Shown in pieces: positions 54,201 to 62,145 of a stretch of 64,000 nucleotides of DNA. Source of the DNA: Liquorilactobacillus cacaonum DSM 21116 (GTDB taxonomy: Bacteria; Bacillota; Bacilli; Lactobacillales; Lactobacillaceae); the NCBI RefSeq assembly GCF_001436735.1, contig NZ_AYZE01000008.1, positions 123,011-187,010 on the forward strand. Direction: 5' to 3'. Each line of letters opens with the position of its first letter. Within the stretch, counting starts at the first letter, position 1. A program made the position numbers and the translations under genes. Under the pieces are notes generated by a model. It searched no databases and was not told the origin of the DNA. It saw only the letters and a list, made by a program, of their open reading frames with translations.

Positions 54201-57200
54201 CTATAAATCTAATTTAGGTTCATTCGATTCTTTCGCGGTATAGTATAGATTACCTAAGATATCAGTATTCACCTTATAAATTTGGTACCCTTTTCTAGCC
54301 ATTTTCTTGATTAATCTCTTATTTGATGTCTTTCCATAAAAACTAGCTTCCTCTGCATCATCAAAATTCGTCTTAAAAATTGGCTTCATTTCAACGTATC
54401 CTTCTGATGTTTCATTTCTAGAACCAAATAGGAGATCTATTTTTTCACCGGCTTCATTAATAATTCTTACACGATCATTTCTATACAAACTAAACTTGAA
54501 TTCACTCTCTTTGCTGATTGGTTTCCAAGCAGGTACACCGTCTGTATAGCCATACTTAAGCTTTTCATACGCTTCTCGAGTAATTCCATAAACACCTTTT
54601 GTGAACTTTAAATCAGAATATTTTAAACCAAGCAGTTCATATTGTTGTGTTTCATTATTATAATAAACATCAGTTCTCCAAGGTTTCAAGCTCTGTAAGA
54701 TTACCTTATTATTAGCATTAACTGGTGTTATATCAATATGATTTCCAAGTTTTGAATCATAATACTTTATGCTTACTACTTTCGGGCCATTATTGTGTTT
54801 AGCATATTTAGTAATGAAGCCATTTTCACGAAAATAAAGTTTAAATGGCGAAACTTTAACCCGCTTAACTTTCCCATCTAACTGACTAATTTCTTCATAA
54901 TCTGGGTAGGTATTCATGATTTCAACTAATTTCTCCCATGTTTTTGGATCATTTTTCTGCATTAAAAATTTGATATCATCTTTTTTAGAAGATTCATCAT
55001 AAAGTTTTTTGAATTTTTCAAAGTTAGTTACATCATAAATATCTTTAATAGTTCCGATAACATACTCTTCTTCTTTAGCCGTTACCTTTTTACGAACTAT
55101 TTTTTCAGTTTTTTTAATACGTGTACTATAAATTGTTTGATTAGCAACTGTCCGATTTGCTTTTTTATCGACATGATGACTAAATTTCACCGGATTTTCT
55201 GGATTTTCAATATTATTTGCCAGCTCAACTTGTTTAAATAACGGAAAATTATAGATTTCATCAACAAGTTTTTCGAACTTCTCGTTTTTTATAATAGGTG
55301 CCTGAATCACTGATTTTTCCTCGATTACGTCCCCATTTAAAGAGGCCTTCCCATATTGTACTATTTCTCCAGTTTCTTTATCGACATCAATCAATTTTAT
55401 CGCTCTATCGAAAGCTCTCAATAGTGGGAAACTTGCAATAATGCTGGCATCAATCGCATGGTGATGATGTGTATCACGAGTTTTCCTTAGTCCCCCAACA
55501 TTATTCCATTTTCTTCGCATTTGAGAAGTCCATTTTCCACGTACAACTTTGACCTTTGTCGGTAAATCATTTGATTTAAAAAATGAATAAAACTCATCTA
55601 ATACTGTCCGTGCAGCATATCTCGTATCATTAAGATTTCTCTGAATAAAACTACGTTGCGTAATAATATCAGTAAGATCTGTCTCATTTAACAAATTATC
55701 AACTTTGTTTTTTGAATACTTCTTATTATTTTTAACCCTATTAGTATATTCATTCTTGCTTTGACCAAAACCACCACCATTATTTATCCAACCCAAAGGA
55801 GTTTGTTTTTCTTTAGCTTGATTACATTGGCTATGAACTAGCACTTTATTATTTTGTGAATCATCATAACTAACGGAAATTGGAATAATATGATCAACTT
55901 CAAAATTATCGTTATTATTAATTAGTTGTGTTGCTTCGATTATTTTCCCACAATATGGACAATAAGTTTCTTGTTGATACCAATACCTAACCTTTTGCGA
56001 AAGTCCTTTAAACTTACGGTAATGTGCAATTAATGCTGAATCCGAAATTCCTAGTTTATGCTTTACTAGATTATCAGCAGCCTCTTTTTCAGTCTCATTA
56101 GCTTTTTGTAGCTTTTGAATTTTCCTTTTTTCATCTTCTTCATTATCATCACGAGGCAATTCAATAACAACATGCTCAATATTATTTTTTCCTATCTCTT
56201 TAGATATTGCATTGAAAACTTTGATTGCTTCTCTTGTTGACTTTGCAACAACCGGATTAAATATTTCTGATGCAATTTTTTCAGCAGGTATCTTTTTCAA
56301 TCCGCGGTATTTCTCATTATCTGATTTCATTAACCCCATCCGAGTTAATATTGTCATTTGCTCTTCACTAGTATTCAATAATTCAGGAATAAGCATGTTT
56401 AATGTTTGATAGGAAAAACTATGCCATGTAGCTCGCCCATCTACTAAAAAATCTTTATTCTTATCAATAACTAGTTCTTTCATCTCATCAGTTATATCTA
56501 ACTGGACTTTGTCTAACTGTTTTCGGATTTCTGCTTTTTCCGTATTAAGAGTTAAAATATCGGCAATTTGGTCAAAAACAGTTGGATTTAACTCATTCGC
56601 CTCAATATTTATAGTTGCCAAAGCTTTCCTAATTTTTCGATATCCTGCTAATGTATGAATAACTTTTTTTTCAGACTTATCTTGTCTAAATCCAGTAATT
56701 TCCTCTTTTTTGCAACCAATAATTTTACAAATTTGGGATATTCCAAAAACTCCATCTGTAGTTTTAGCTGCTTTGATTATTTCTTTTTTTGTGCTTGTTG
56801 TTAATTTGCCATCTTCTGTATTAGAAACATGCAAATTATTTAAATCATTTAATAAATTGTAAACCTGTGCAGTCAAACTTGATGCTGATGCTCTTTTTTC
56901 ACCATTAATCTTATCCGTTCCAATGAGTTCAGCAAACAAATTATCTAATGTTCGTCCATCACTTTTATATATTCCATAATCAGTACGTGATTTCTCATTA
57001 CCTGGTCCAATAAAATAATCTCTTTTGCGGCTAACTAATTGATCCACTTGTTCCATGAATGAATTCGTAATTTCAGAATAAAATTCTTGTTGCTTAATCA
57101 TGATTTTATTTGCTTCATCACGATATGCAGAAGATGGAAAAACATTCAACAATGAAACATCTTCAGCCTTTTTAACTTGTCCATGGACCTGGTTAAACTC

Positions 57201-57716
57201 AATGAGTCTTTCTAACTGAATTTGACCAACCGTTTTTTCACGAAGTAATTGTCTATTAATATTGATTGAATTTTTATAATCGCTAACTCCGCTTGTCCCA
57301 TCATCTTCCAAATCTCCTAAGTCATAAGAAATACCACGATGCTTAATGATATGATGTAATACAACTGCTAACTCTTTTTTAGATAGTTTCTCCGTTATTC
57401 CTTTAACTCGTAATTCATAAGGATTAGCGTTAATTTGGAAATCGATATCATAATATTCATAACCATTTGAATCAATTTTTTTTAAATCAGAGAAAAATGT
57501 TTCTCCCAATAATTTCTTTAAATCTGTTAATCTATTCTTGCGACGTCTAATCAATCGTCTTATCCCACGAAAACCGCGTCTTTCTTGATTTCCTGCCGCA
57601 TTTCCAGATGGAAAAATTCTACTTCCAAGATTCACAATTTGTTTTGTCTCAATATCAATAATTGCCCAACCAACTGAAGAAATTCCAATATCTAACCCCA
57701 CACTATATTTAGCCAT
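54201..57716 (-). CDS. cas9: Cas9, compact type II-A (St1Cas9-like)
   Basis: RNA-guided DNA endonuclease of 1171 aa, close in size to S. thermophilus CRISPR1 Cas9 (1121 aa). RuvC-I has Asp9 (YSVGLDIGISSVGWA), an arginine-rich bridge helix follows (RRGFRGIRRLIRRRKNRL), RuvC-II has Glu519 (VVIELPRDDNEED), HNH has Asp608-His609 (FEVDHIIPIS) and RuvC-III has His753 and Asp756 (HHAIDASIIAS). A CPYCGK knuckle and HSQCNQAK flank the HNH core, suggesting a zinc site. Ribosome binding site GGGGGGA before the ATG. All nuclease residues are intact. Confidence 0.98.
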   Translation of the reverse strand: MAKYSVGLDIGISSVGWAIIDIETKQIVNLGSRIFPSGNAAGNQERRGFRGIRRLIRRRKNRLTDLKKLLGETFFSDLKKIDSNGYEYYDIDFQINANPYELRVKGITEKLSKKELAVVLHHIIKHRGISYDLGDLEDDGTSGVSDYKNSININRQLLREKTVGQIQLERLIEFNQVHGQVKKAEDVSLLNVFPSSAYRDEANKIMIKQQEFYSEITNSFMEQVDQLVSRKRDYFIGPGNEKSRTDYGIYKSDGRTLDNLFAELIGTDKINGEKRASASSLTAQVYNLLNDLNNLHVSNTEDGKLTTSTKKEIIKAAKTTDGVFGISQICKIIGCKKEEITGFRQDKSEKKVIHTLAGYRKIRKALATINIEANELNPTVFDQIADILTLNTEKAEIRKQLDKVQLDITDEMKELVIDKNKDFLVDGRATWHSFSYQTLNMLIPELLNTSEEQMTILTRMGLMKSDNEKYRGLKKIPAEKIASEIFNPVVAKSTREAIKVFNAISKEIGKNNIEHVVIELPRDDNEEDEKRKIQKLQKANETEKEAADNLVKHKLGISDSALIAHYRKFKGLSQKVRYWYQQETYCPYCGKIIEATQLINNNDNFEVDHIIPISVSYDDSQNNKVLVHSQCNQAKEKQTPLGWINNGGGFGQSKNEYTNRVKNNKKYSKNKVDNLLNETDLTDIITQRSFIQRNLNDTRYAARTVLDEFYSFFKSNDLPTKVKVVRGKWTSQMRRKWNNVGGLRKTRDTHHHHAIDASIIASFPLLRAFDRAIKLIDVDKETGEIVQYGKASLNGDVIEEKSVIQAPIIKNEKFEKLVDEIYNFPLFKQVELANNIENPENPVKFSHHVDKKANRTVANQTIYSTRIKKTEKIVRKKVTAKEEEYVIGTIKDIYDVTNFEKFKKLYDESSKKDDIKFLMQKNDPKTWEKLVEIMNTYPDYEEISQLDGKVKRVKVSPFKLYFRENGFITKYAKHNNGPKVVSIKYYDSKLGNHIDITPVNANNKVILQSLKPWRTDVYYNNETQQYELLGLKYSDLKFTKGVYGITREAYEKLKYGYTDGVPAWKPISKESEFKFSLYRNDRVRIINEAGEKIDLLFGSRNETSEGYVEMKPIFKTNFDDAEEASFYGKTSNKRLIKKMARKGYQIYKVNTDILGNLYYTAKESNEPKLDL

Positions 57717-57795
57717 TCAGCATAATCCCCCCAATATTTTATTTAACATATTTTATCATACTTTATTAATGTAATAAATGAATTTGTAAATAAAA

Positions 57796-57830
57796 AGAAG
57801 ACTTCACTTTTTATCAAGAAGTCTCCTTTT
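57796..57830. terminator. Hairpin between cas9 promoter and acyltransferase gene
   Basis: AGACTTC (57799-57805) pairs with GAAGTCT (57818-57824), with A-rich and T-rich flanks. It terminates the upstream minus-strand acyltransferase and insulates cas9. The cas9 promoter probably lies in 57740-57780 (TATGAT near 57752), but its -35 is poor. Confidence 0.6.
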
Positions 57831-57913
57831 TTCACCTATACAATTTTGATGCAAATTTAGTTTTCTGCGTCAATTATCAACATCTAACATTCTTAATGTG
57901 TCCAATTATAATT

Positions 57914-58540
57914 TTACAAAGACAAATGTTTTTTTACAAATTCCTCAACTGGTAACCTAAAATCTAGATAACATTCCTCCAACTTTTGTCTCGACCAGTC
58001 CCACCATGCAATTTGTTCTAAATCTGTTTTTATCTCGTCTGGGAATCGATTCTTAATTACTTTTGCTGAAACACCACCAACAATCGTATATGGTTCAACA
58101 TCATGTGTAACTACAGCTCCTGAACCAATTACAGCTCCATCACCAACAGTTAATCCGGTTTGAATAATTGCACCATGACCAATCCAGACATCATTTCCGA
58201 TTGTTGTTCTAATTTGTTTACGTGTCTTCAAATATTCACTATCTTTTTGTGCAAAACCATATGCTTCACCATTATAAGCAAAAATATGCTGGGCAACCCG
58301 ATTATATGGATGATTAGTAGGCCCAATCCTCACTTGCGCAGCAATACTAATAAATTTTTTTAAATCGCTATTTTGCATAAAACAATATTGTCCAGTGTAG
58401 TTATAGTCACCAATCACACAATTATCAACTAAATTATTCTCGCCTAGCTCAACCCACTGTCCAAAAGTTGTATTTTTTATCTGGCTTCCTCTTCCAATCG
58501 TTGGTTCATCTTTGGATAATTTTGGAAATTCAATATGCAT
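57914..58540 (-). CDS. Hexapeptide-repeat acetyltransferase (CatB/Vat-like)
   Basis: A 208-aa left-handed beta-helix acyltransferase. Hexapeptide repeats run through GRGSQIKNTTFGQWVELGEN and IGNDVWIGHGAIIQTGLTVG to GAVIGSGAVVTHDV. The catalytic His is likely in GPTNHPYNRV. The C-terminal extension after VGGVSAKVIKNRF is typical of xenobiotic acetyltransferases and of the phosphonate-cluster transferase family. It is monocistronic, and no resistance or phosphonate genes adjoin, so the acceptor is unknown. Confidence 0.82.
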   Translation of the reverse strand: MHIEFPKLSKDEPTIGRGSQIKNTTFGQWVELGENNLVDNCVIGDYNYTGQYCFMQNSDLKKFISIAAQVRIGPTNHPYNRVAQHIFAYNGEAYGFAQKDSEYLKTRKQIRTTIGNDVWIGHGAIIQTGLTVGDGAVIGSGAVVTHDVEPYTIVGGVSAKVIKNRFPDEIKTDLEQIAWWDWSRQKLEECYLDFRLPVEEFVKKHLSL

Positions 58541-58835
58541 AATTCATGCCTTCTTTCTTAATAACTTACACCTTTTTTATTGGTAAAGTAATTATAATTC
58601 ATTGCTTAAATATATACAAAATAAAAAAAGGCACAAAGCAGTCAGATTATTAATAATCTACTTCTCAGAAAATTTGTTAACTGTTTGGGAATTTAACAGC
58701 ACTATTTCAACTAATTAAAAATTTCATTTACAACTTATCTATTCTTTGCTAGCATTAGGATGTTTCATTGTTTAATTAAACTTTTGAGCTTCACCAATAA
58801 AATAACTATACAACATCCAGAGTAGGAGTAATATT

Positions 58836-59075
58836 ATGGCAATAAAAACAAAAAATGTAGTCGTTAATGATTGGGAAATTACTACTAACCAAGATAGTAA
58901 TGTACTTGTCGGAGACTCAGATGTGGTTGGCGTTACTAATCCAACCGATATTACAGATGTGATTATAATTACTTTAAAAGGTAGCGAAGTTGAATTAGGA
59001 CATACGTTTTTCGGTGCTAAGATCTCAATTTCAACAAATAAAAAAATCAAAGTATTATTTGATGATGAAGAATAG
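58836..59075 (+). CDS. Orphan 79-aa protein, unknown function
   Basis: An acidic, Val/Ile/Thr-rich, probably all-beta protein (NVVVNDWEITTNQDSNVLVG near the N-terminus, tail KVLFDDEE). It has no signal peptide, cysteine or membrane helix. AGGAG precedes the ATG, and a promoter TTGAGC-17 bp-TATACA lies just upstream. It has its own terminator at 59121. A 106-codon frame on the opposite strand lacks such signals. I do not recognise the family. Confidence 0.65.
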   Translation: MAIKTKNVVVNDWEITTNQDSNVLVGDSDVVGVTNPTDITDVIIITLKGSEVELGHTFFGAKISISTNKKIKVLFDDEE

Positions 59076-59120
59076 CACTTCCACATAACCATCCCGCAAA
59101 ATTATGATATTAATAATATA

Positions 59121-59181
59121 AAACTTTCTTTCCCATAGTTTGGATTAATAATCCGAAAGCTATGCGAAAGAAAGTTTTTTG
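59121..59181. terminator. Bidirectional terminator after the 79-aa gene
   Basis: AAACTTTCTTT (59121-59131) pairs with AAAGAAAGTTT (59167-59177), with inner CATAG/CTATG and GGATTAATAATCC stems, then T residues. The sequence from here to 59498 is AT-rich and holds no other supported gene. Confidence 0.75.
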
Positions 59182-59498
59182 GTGTAGTTATCTTATATCT
59201 TTTAAAATTTCAGACTCTATACTCTTACTTTTGATAACTTATAGAAGTAACACTTTACTAAAAAGACTGCATTAAATTTGCAAAATCGATCTTAGAATAC
59301 ACCTAACTCGACCAATAACGTACGGACGTCAATTGTTTAGCCAGGAAAAGCATTGATAATATCGAATTTTACAGTATGCAAGCAAATATCTATCACTCTA
59401 ACCTACACAATTCTTAAAAATAAGTGTTGATTAAAAAAAGGTTGAAAAAAGATGTATTTGTATTGGTTTAACCATATTCCACTTAGGAGATGTTTTAC

Positions 59499-59603
59499 AT
59501 GAAGAATGAAAAGCTTGAAGCTGAAATGTTGGATGACTTGGAACTTTCTATTGAGGAGGCAAAACAAAATCTTCTAAAATGTCTTTGTCTTGCCAACTGT
59601 TAA
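59499..59603 (+). CDS. 34-aa peptide with a Cys-rich tail, possible modified-peptide precursor
   Basis: TAGGAGATG stands 8 bp before the ATG, a good ribosome binding site. The first 26 residues are acidic and helical (KNEKLEAEMLDDLELSIEEA), like a RiPP leader. The last eight are KCLCLANC, with three cysteines. No modifying enzyme, transporter or immunity gene lies within the window near it. It may be an orphan precursor, a signalling peptide or a metal-binding microprotein. It is too short for ordinary gene calling and is recognised only by this layout. Confidence 0.5.
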   Translation: MKNEKLEAEMLDDLELSIEEAKQNLLKCLCLANC

Positions 59604-59679
59604 AAAGTGAAAATTAGTTAACTAGTTAACAGCTATACTACCGAGACTTTGAAAGCATTTTTTCATGACCGCATTAGAT

Positions 59680-60630
59680 TCAATTCTCTTCTAATGCTCG
59701 GGTTGTTTGTGCAATTGATAAGTGTGGAGGAATTAAAGTTGATTTTCCAGGTCGTTTTTCAATCATTCCTAACAGCAGTTCAACCATTACTTGAGCTATT
59801 TTTTTAAGTGGTTGCTGTACCGTGGTTAAGTGTTGTAAAGAAATCTGATTAATAAATACGCCATCAAAGCCAGTTACTCCAATGTCATCAGGTATCTTAA
59901 TATCCAAGTGTAAAAGTTCTTGTAAAGCTCCAATTGCAATTCGATCAGTTGCCGCAAGAATCGCACTATTTTTAGCTATAATTAATTGCCTGATTAAGCT
60001 AGCTGCTGTCTGTTGAGTATTATCGATTCGAAAAATAGTTGGCGTTTTATTTAATTCCGTCATGGCTTGCAAATACCCTTCTTCACGCGAAATCGCAAAT
60101 GTCTCACTTAAATCAAGTCCAAAATAAAGCAAGTTTTGGTAACCACATTTTGCTAAATAGTGTGTCATTTGATAGGTTCCTTGAAAATTATCAATATCAA
60201 CATATTTAATCGTTTTATCAAGCTGACCATAAGATACGATTGGGTCAGATGACTTGGTTAATAATGGCAAGTCTTGTTGTCTTGCACCACTAACAAAGGT
60301 TCCATCAACTTGACTAGAATGATCAGTTAAATCATGACTAATCTCCAGTGTATAACCTTTTTCACGCAAATAGTCTGCAATATATAACAATAGTTTGGCA
60401 TAGTATGGATCGACTTGTTGAATATCTTCTAAAATTAGAAATCGAATCGCAAATTGACGCTGTTGTGATAAGGCTTGTCCAACTCGACTAGGCTTATAAC
60501 CTAACTTGTTAATAGTTTGCTGAACAGCTTGTCTAACTTCATCTGAAACCTGTTCAGGATGATGCAACACTCTTGAGACTGTCATCATTGAAACATGTGA
60601 TTCTTTGGCAACATCAGCCAATGTTATCAT
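59680..60630 (-). CDS. LacI-family repressor of the maltose genes (MalR-like)
   Basis: About 316 aa: LacI helix-turn-helix (LADVAKESHVSMMTVSRVLH) plus a sugar-binding domain. The start chosen is the ATG at 60630 after GGAGGTGAGG; an upstream TTG overlaps that site. It is divergent from the malT-malL operon, and the 151-bp spacer holds a perfect palindrome. Control by maltose or a derivative is inferred from the neighbours. Confidence 0.87.
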   Translation of the reverse strand: MITLADVAKESHVSMMTVSRVLHHPEQVSDEVRQAVQQTINKLGYKPSRVGQALSQQRQFAIRFLILEDIQQVDPYYAKLLLYIADYLREKGYTLEISHDLTDHSSQVDGTFVSGARQQDLPLLTKSSDPIVSYGQLDKTIKYVDIDNFQGTYQMTHYLAKCGYQNLLYFGLDLSETFAISREEGYLQAMTELNKTPTIFRIDNTQQTAASLIRQLIIAKNSAILAATDRIAIGALQELLHLDIKIPDDIGVTGFDGVFINQISLQHLTTVQQPLKKIAQVMVELLLGMIEKRPGKSTLIPPHLSIAQTTRALEEN

Positions 60631-60680
60631 AAGCCTCACCTCCAAAATTATTTTACTATACTTTGTTAGCCGAAAAATAT

Positions 60681-60694
60681 TGTTAACGCTAACA
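60681..60694. promoter_or_regulatory. cre site between malR-like and malT-like genes
   Basis: TGTTAACGCTAACA matches the TGWNANCGNTNWCA consensus at all positions. It is close to palindromic, so it might also serve the LacI-type regulator. It lies 51 bp from the repressor start and 88 bp from malT. Confidence 0.65.
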
Positions 60695-60742
60695 TGTTTT
60701 TAAGCGTTTTCAAAGAAAAAGCAGCGTGCTACAATTTATTCA

Positions 60743-60756
60743 TGAAATCGATTTCA
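60743..60756. promoter_or_regulatory. Perfect palindromic operator before malT
   Basis: TGAAATCGATTTCA is an exact 14-bp palindrome with the central CG typical of LacI-family operators. It lies 26 bp upstream of the malT start, covering the likely promoter. It is the best candidate for the MalR-like site. Confidence 0.65.
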
Positions 60757-60781
60757 ACTATTTATTTTAGGAGTATATACA

Positions 60782-62119
60782 ATGGAAAACAAAAATAAAA
60801 ATACTTTGCCTAATTTGCCATTATCCACCATTTGGATGTTAAGTTTTGGTTTTCTCGGAGTTCAAATGGCGTTTTCTTTACAAAGTTCTCAAATGGGAAG
60901 AATATTTCAAACACTTGGTGCAGACCCCACAAAGCTTGGCTTCTTCTTTATTTTACCCCCATTAGCAGGAATAGTTGTCCAACCTATTGTTGGCTATTTA
61001 TCTGATCGAACATGGAGTAAACGCTTTGGTCGACGAATGCCTTACTTGCTAGTTGGTGCTTTAGTCTCAGTTATTGTAATGTTTTTATTACCAAATTCAG
61101 GCAGTTTTGGTTTCAAAACTTCAACTGCCTTATGGTTTGGTGCAATCGCTATTTTGTTTATGGATTTGAGTTCAAATGTTGCTATGCAGCCATTTAAGAT
61201 GATTGTTGGTGATATGGTCAACGAAAAGCAAAAATCATATGCATATTCAATTCAAAGCTTTTTGTCCAATACCGGTTCTGTTTTAGCAACCATTTTCCCT
61301 TATCTTTTGACAGCTATTGGTGTTGCTAATACGGCAACTGCTGGTCAAGTTCCTGACTCAGTTCGAATTTCTTTTTATGTCGGTGCAGTTATCTTAGTAA
61401 TCTTTTCCTTAATTTCTGTCTTTTCAGTTCATGAATATGACGATGATACTTACAAAAAATATCATGGCGTAGCTTTAAATGAAGACAACGCTAATGAAAA
61501 AAACAAAAGTATGCTGCAATTATTAAAAGAAGCACCCAAGACTTTTTGGACTGTTACTTTAACGCAGCTTTTCTGTTGGATGGCTTTCCAATATCTATGG
61601 ACTTATGGTGCCGGCAGTGTCGCAGCAACAGTCTATCATGCTTCCAATCCGGCTAGTTCCGGCTATCAAGCAGGTGCCAACTGGTTTGGAATTTTGTCAG
61701 CCGTTTATGCAGTTGCTGCTGTTATCTGGTCACTAGTTTTATCAAGAATTCCGGCTGGTAAAAATAAAATTGGCTACACCCTATCATTGTTTTTAGGCGC
61801 AATTGGTTTTATTTCAGTTTTCTTCATTCATTCACAATTTGGTTTATTATTCTCATTTATCCTGATTGGTATCTCATGGGCTGGCATGATGGCTTATCCT
61901 TTCATCATGGTTACCAATGCACTTGACGGTTATTCACATATGGGAACTTACCTTGGCCTATTCAATGGTTCAATTTGTTTACCACAAATTGTTGCCTCGG
62001 TCGCTTCGTTTGCAATTTTCCCAGCAGTTGGCAGCAAATTTCCCGCAATGATCTTAATCTCAGGAATTTTAATGTTAATTGGTAGTCTTTCAGTTTCATT
62101 AATTAAAGAAAAAATCTAA
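60782..62119 (+). CDS. malT: Maltose/oligosaccharide permease (MalT-like, MFS/GPH)
   Basis: A 445-aa secondary transporter with twelve helices. It shows the GPH/sucrose-symporter-type loop GYLSDRTWSKRFGRRMPYLL between helices 2 and 3. Lactic acid bacterial MalT proteins import maltose with protons. TTTAGGAG precedes the ATG. It lies 26 bp upstream of the alpha-glucosidase gene and is controlled from the shared spacer with the MalR-like gene. The exact sugar could also be isomaltose or maltotriose. Confidence 0.85.
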   Translation: MENKNKNTLPNLPLSTIWMLSFGFLGVQMAFSLQSSQMGRIFQTLGADPTKLGFFFILPPLAGIVVQPIVGYLSDRTWSKRFGRRMPYLLVGALVSVIVMFLLPNSGSFGFKTSTALWFGAIAILFMDLSSNVAMQPFKMIVGDMVNEKQKSYAYSIQSFLSNTGSVLATIFPYLLTAIGVANTATAGQVPDSVRISFYVGAVILVIFSLISVFSVHEYDDDTYKKYHGVALNEDNANEKNKSMLQLLKEAPKTFWTVTLTQLFCWMAFQYLWTYGAGSVAATVYHASNPASSGYQAGANWFGILSAVYAVAAVIWSLVLSRIPAGKNKIGYTLSLFLGAIGFISVFFIHSQFGLLFSFILIGISWAGMMAYPFIMVTNALDGYSHMGTYLGLFNGSICLPQIVASVASFAIFPAVGSKFPAMILISGILMLIGSLSVSLIKEKI

Positions 62120-62145
62120 GATAGAAAAAAGGAGAGTTTATTTAG

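Noticed and set aside
54201..57716. Type II-C assignment because Cas9 is small
   Set aside because: A long csn2 is present, and the repeat and tracrRNA resemble S. thermophilus CRISPR1, which is type II-A.
58772..59092. 106-codon minus-strand frame over the 79-aa gene
   Set aside because: It has no convincing ribosome binding site, and the plus-strand frame has a promoter, ribosome binding site and terminator in the right places.
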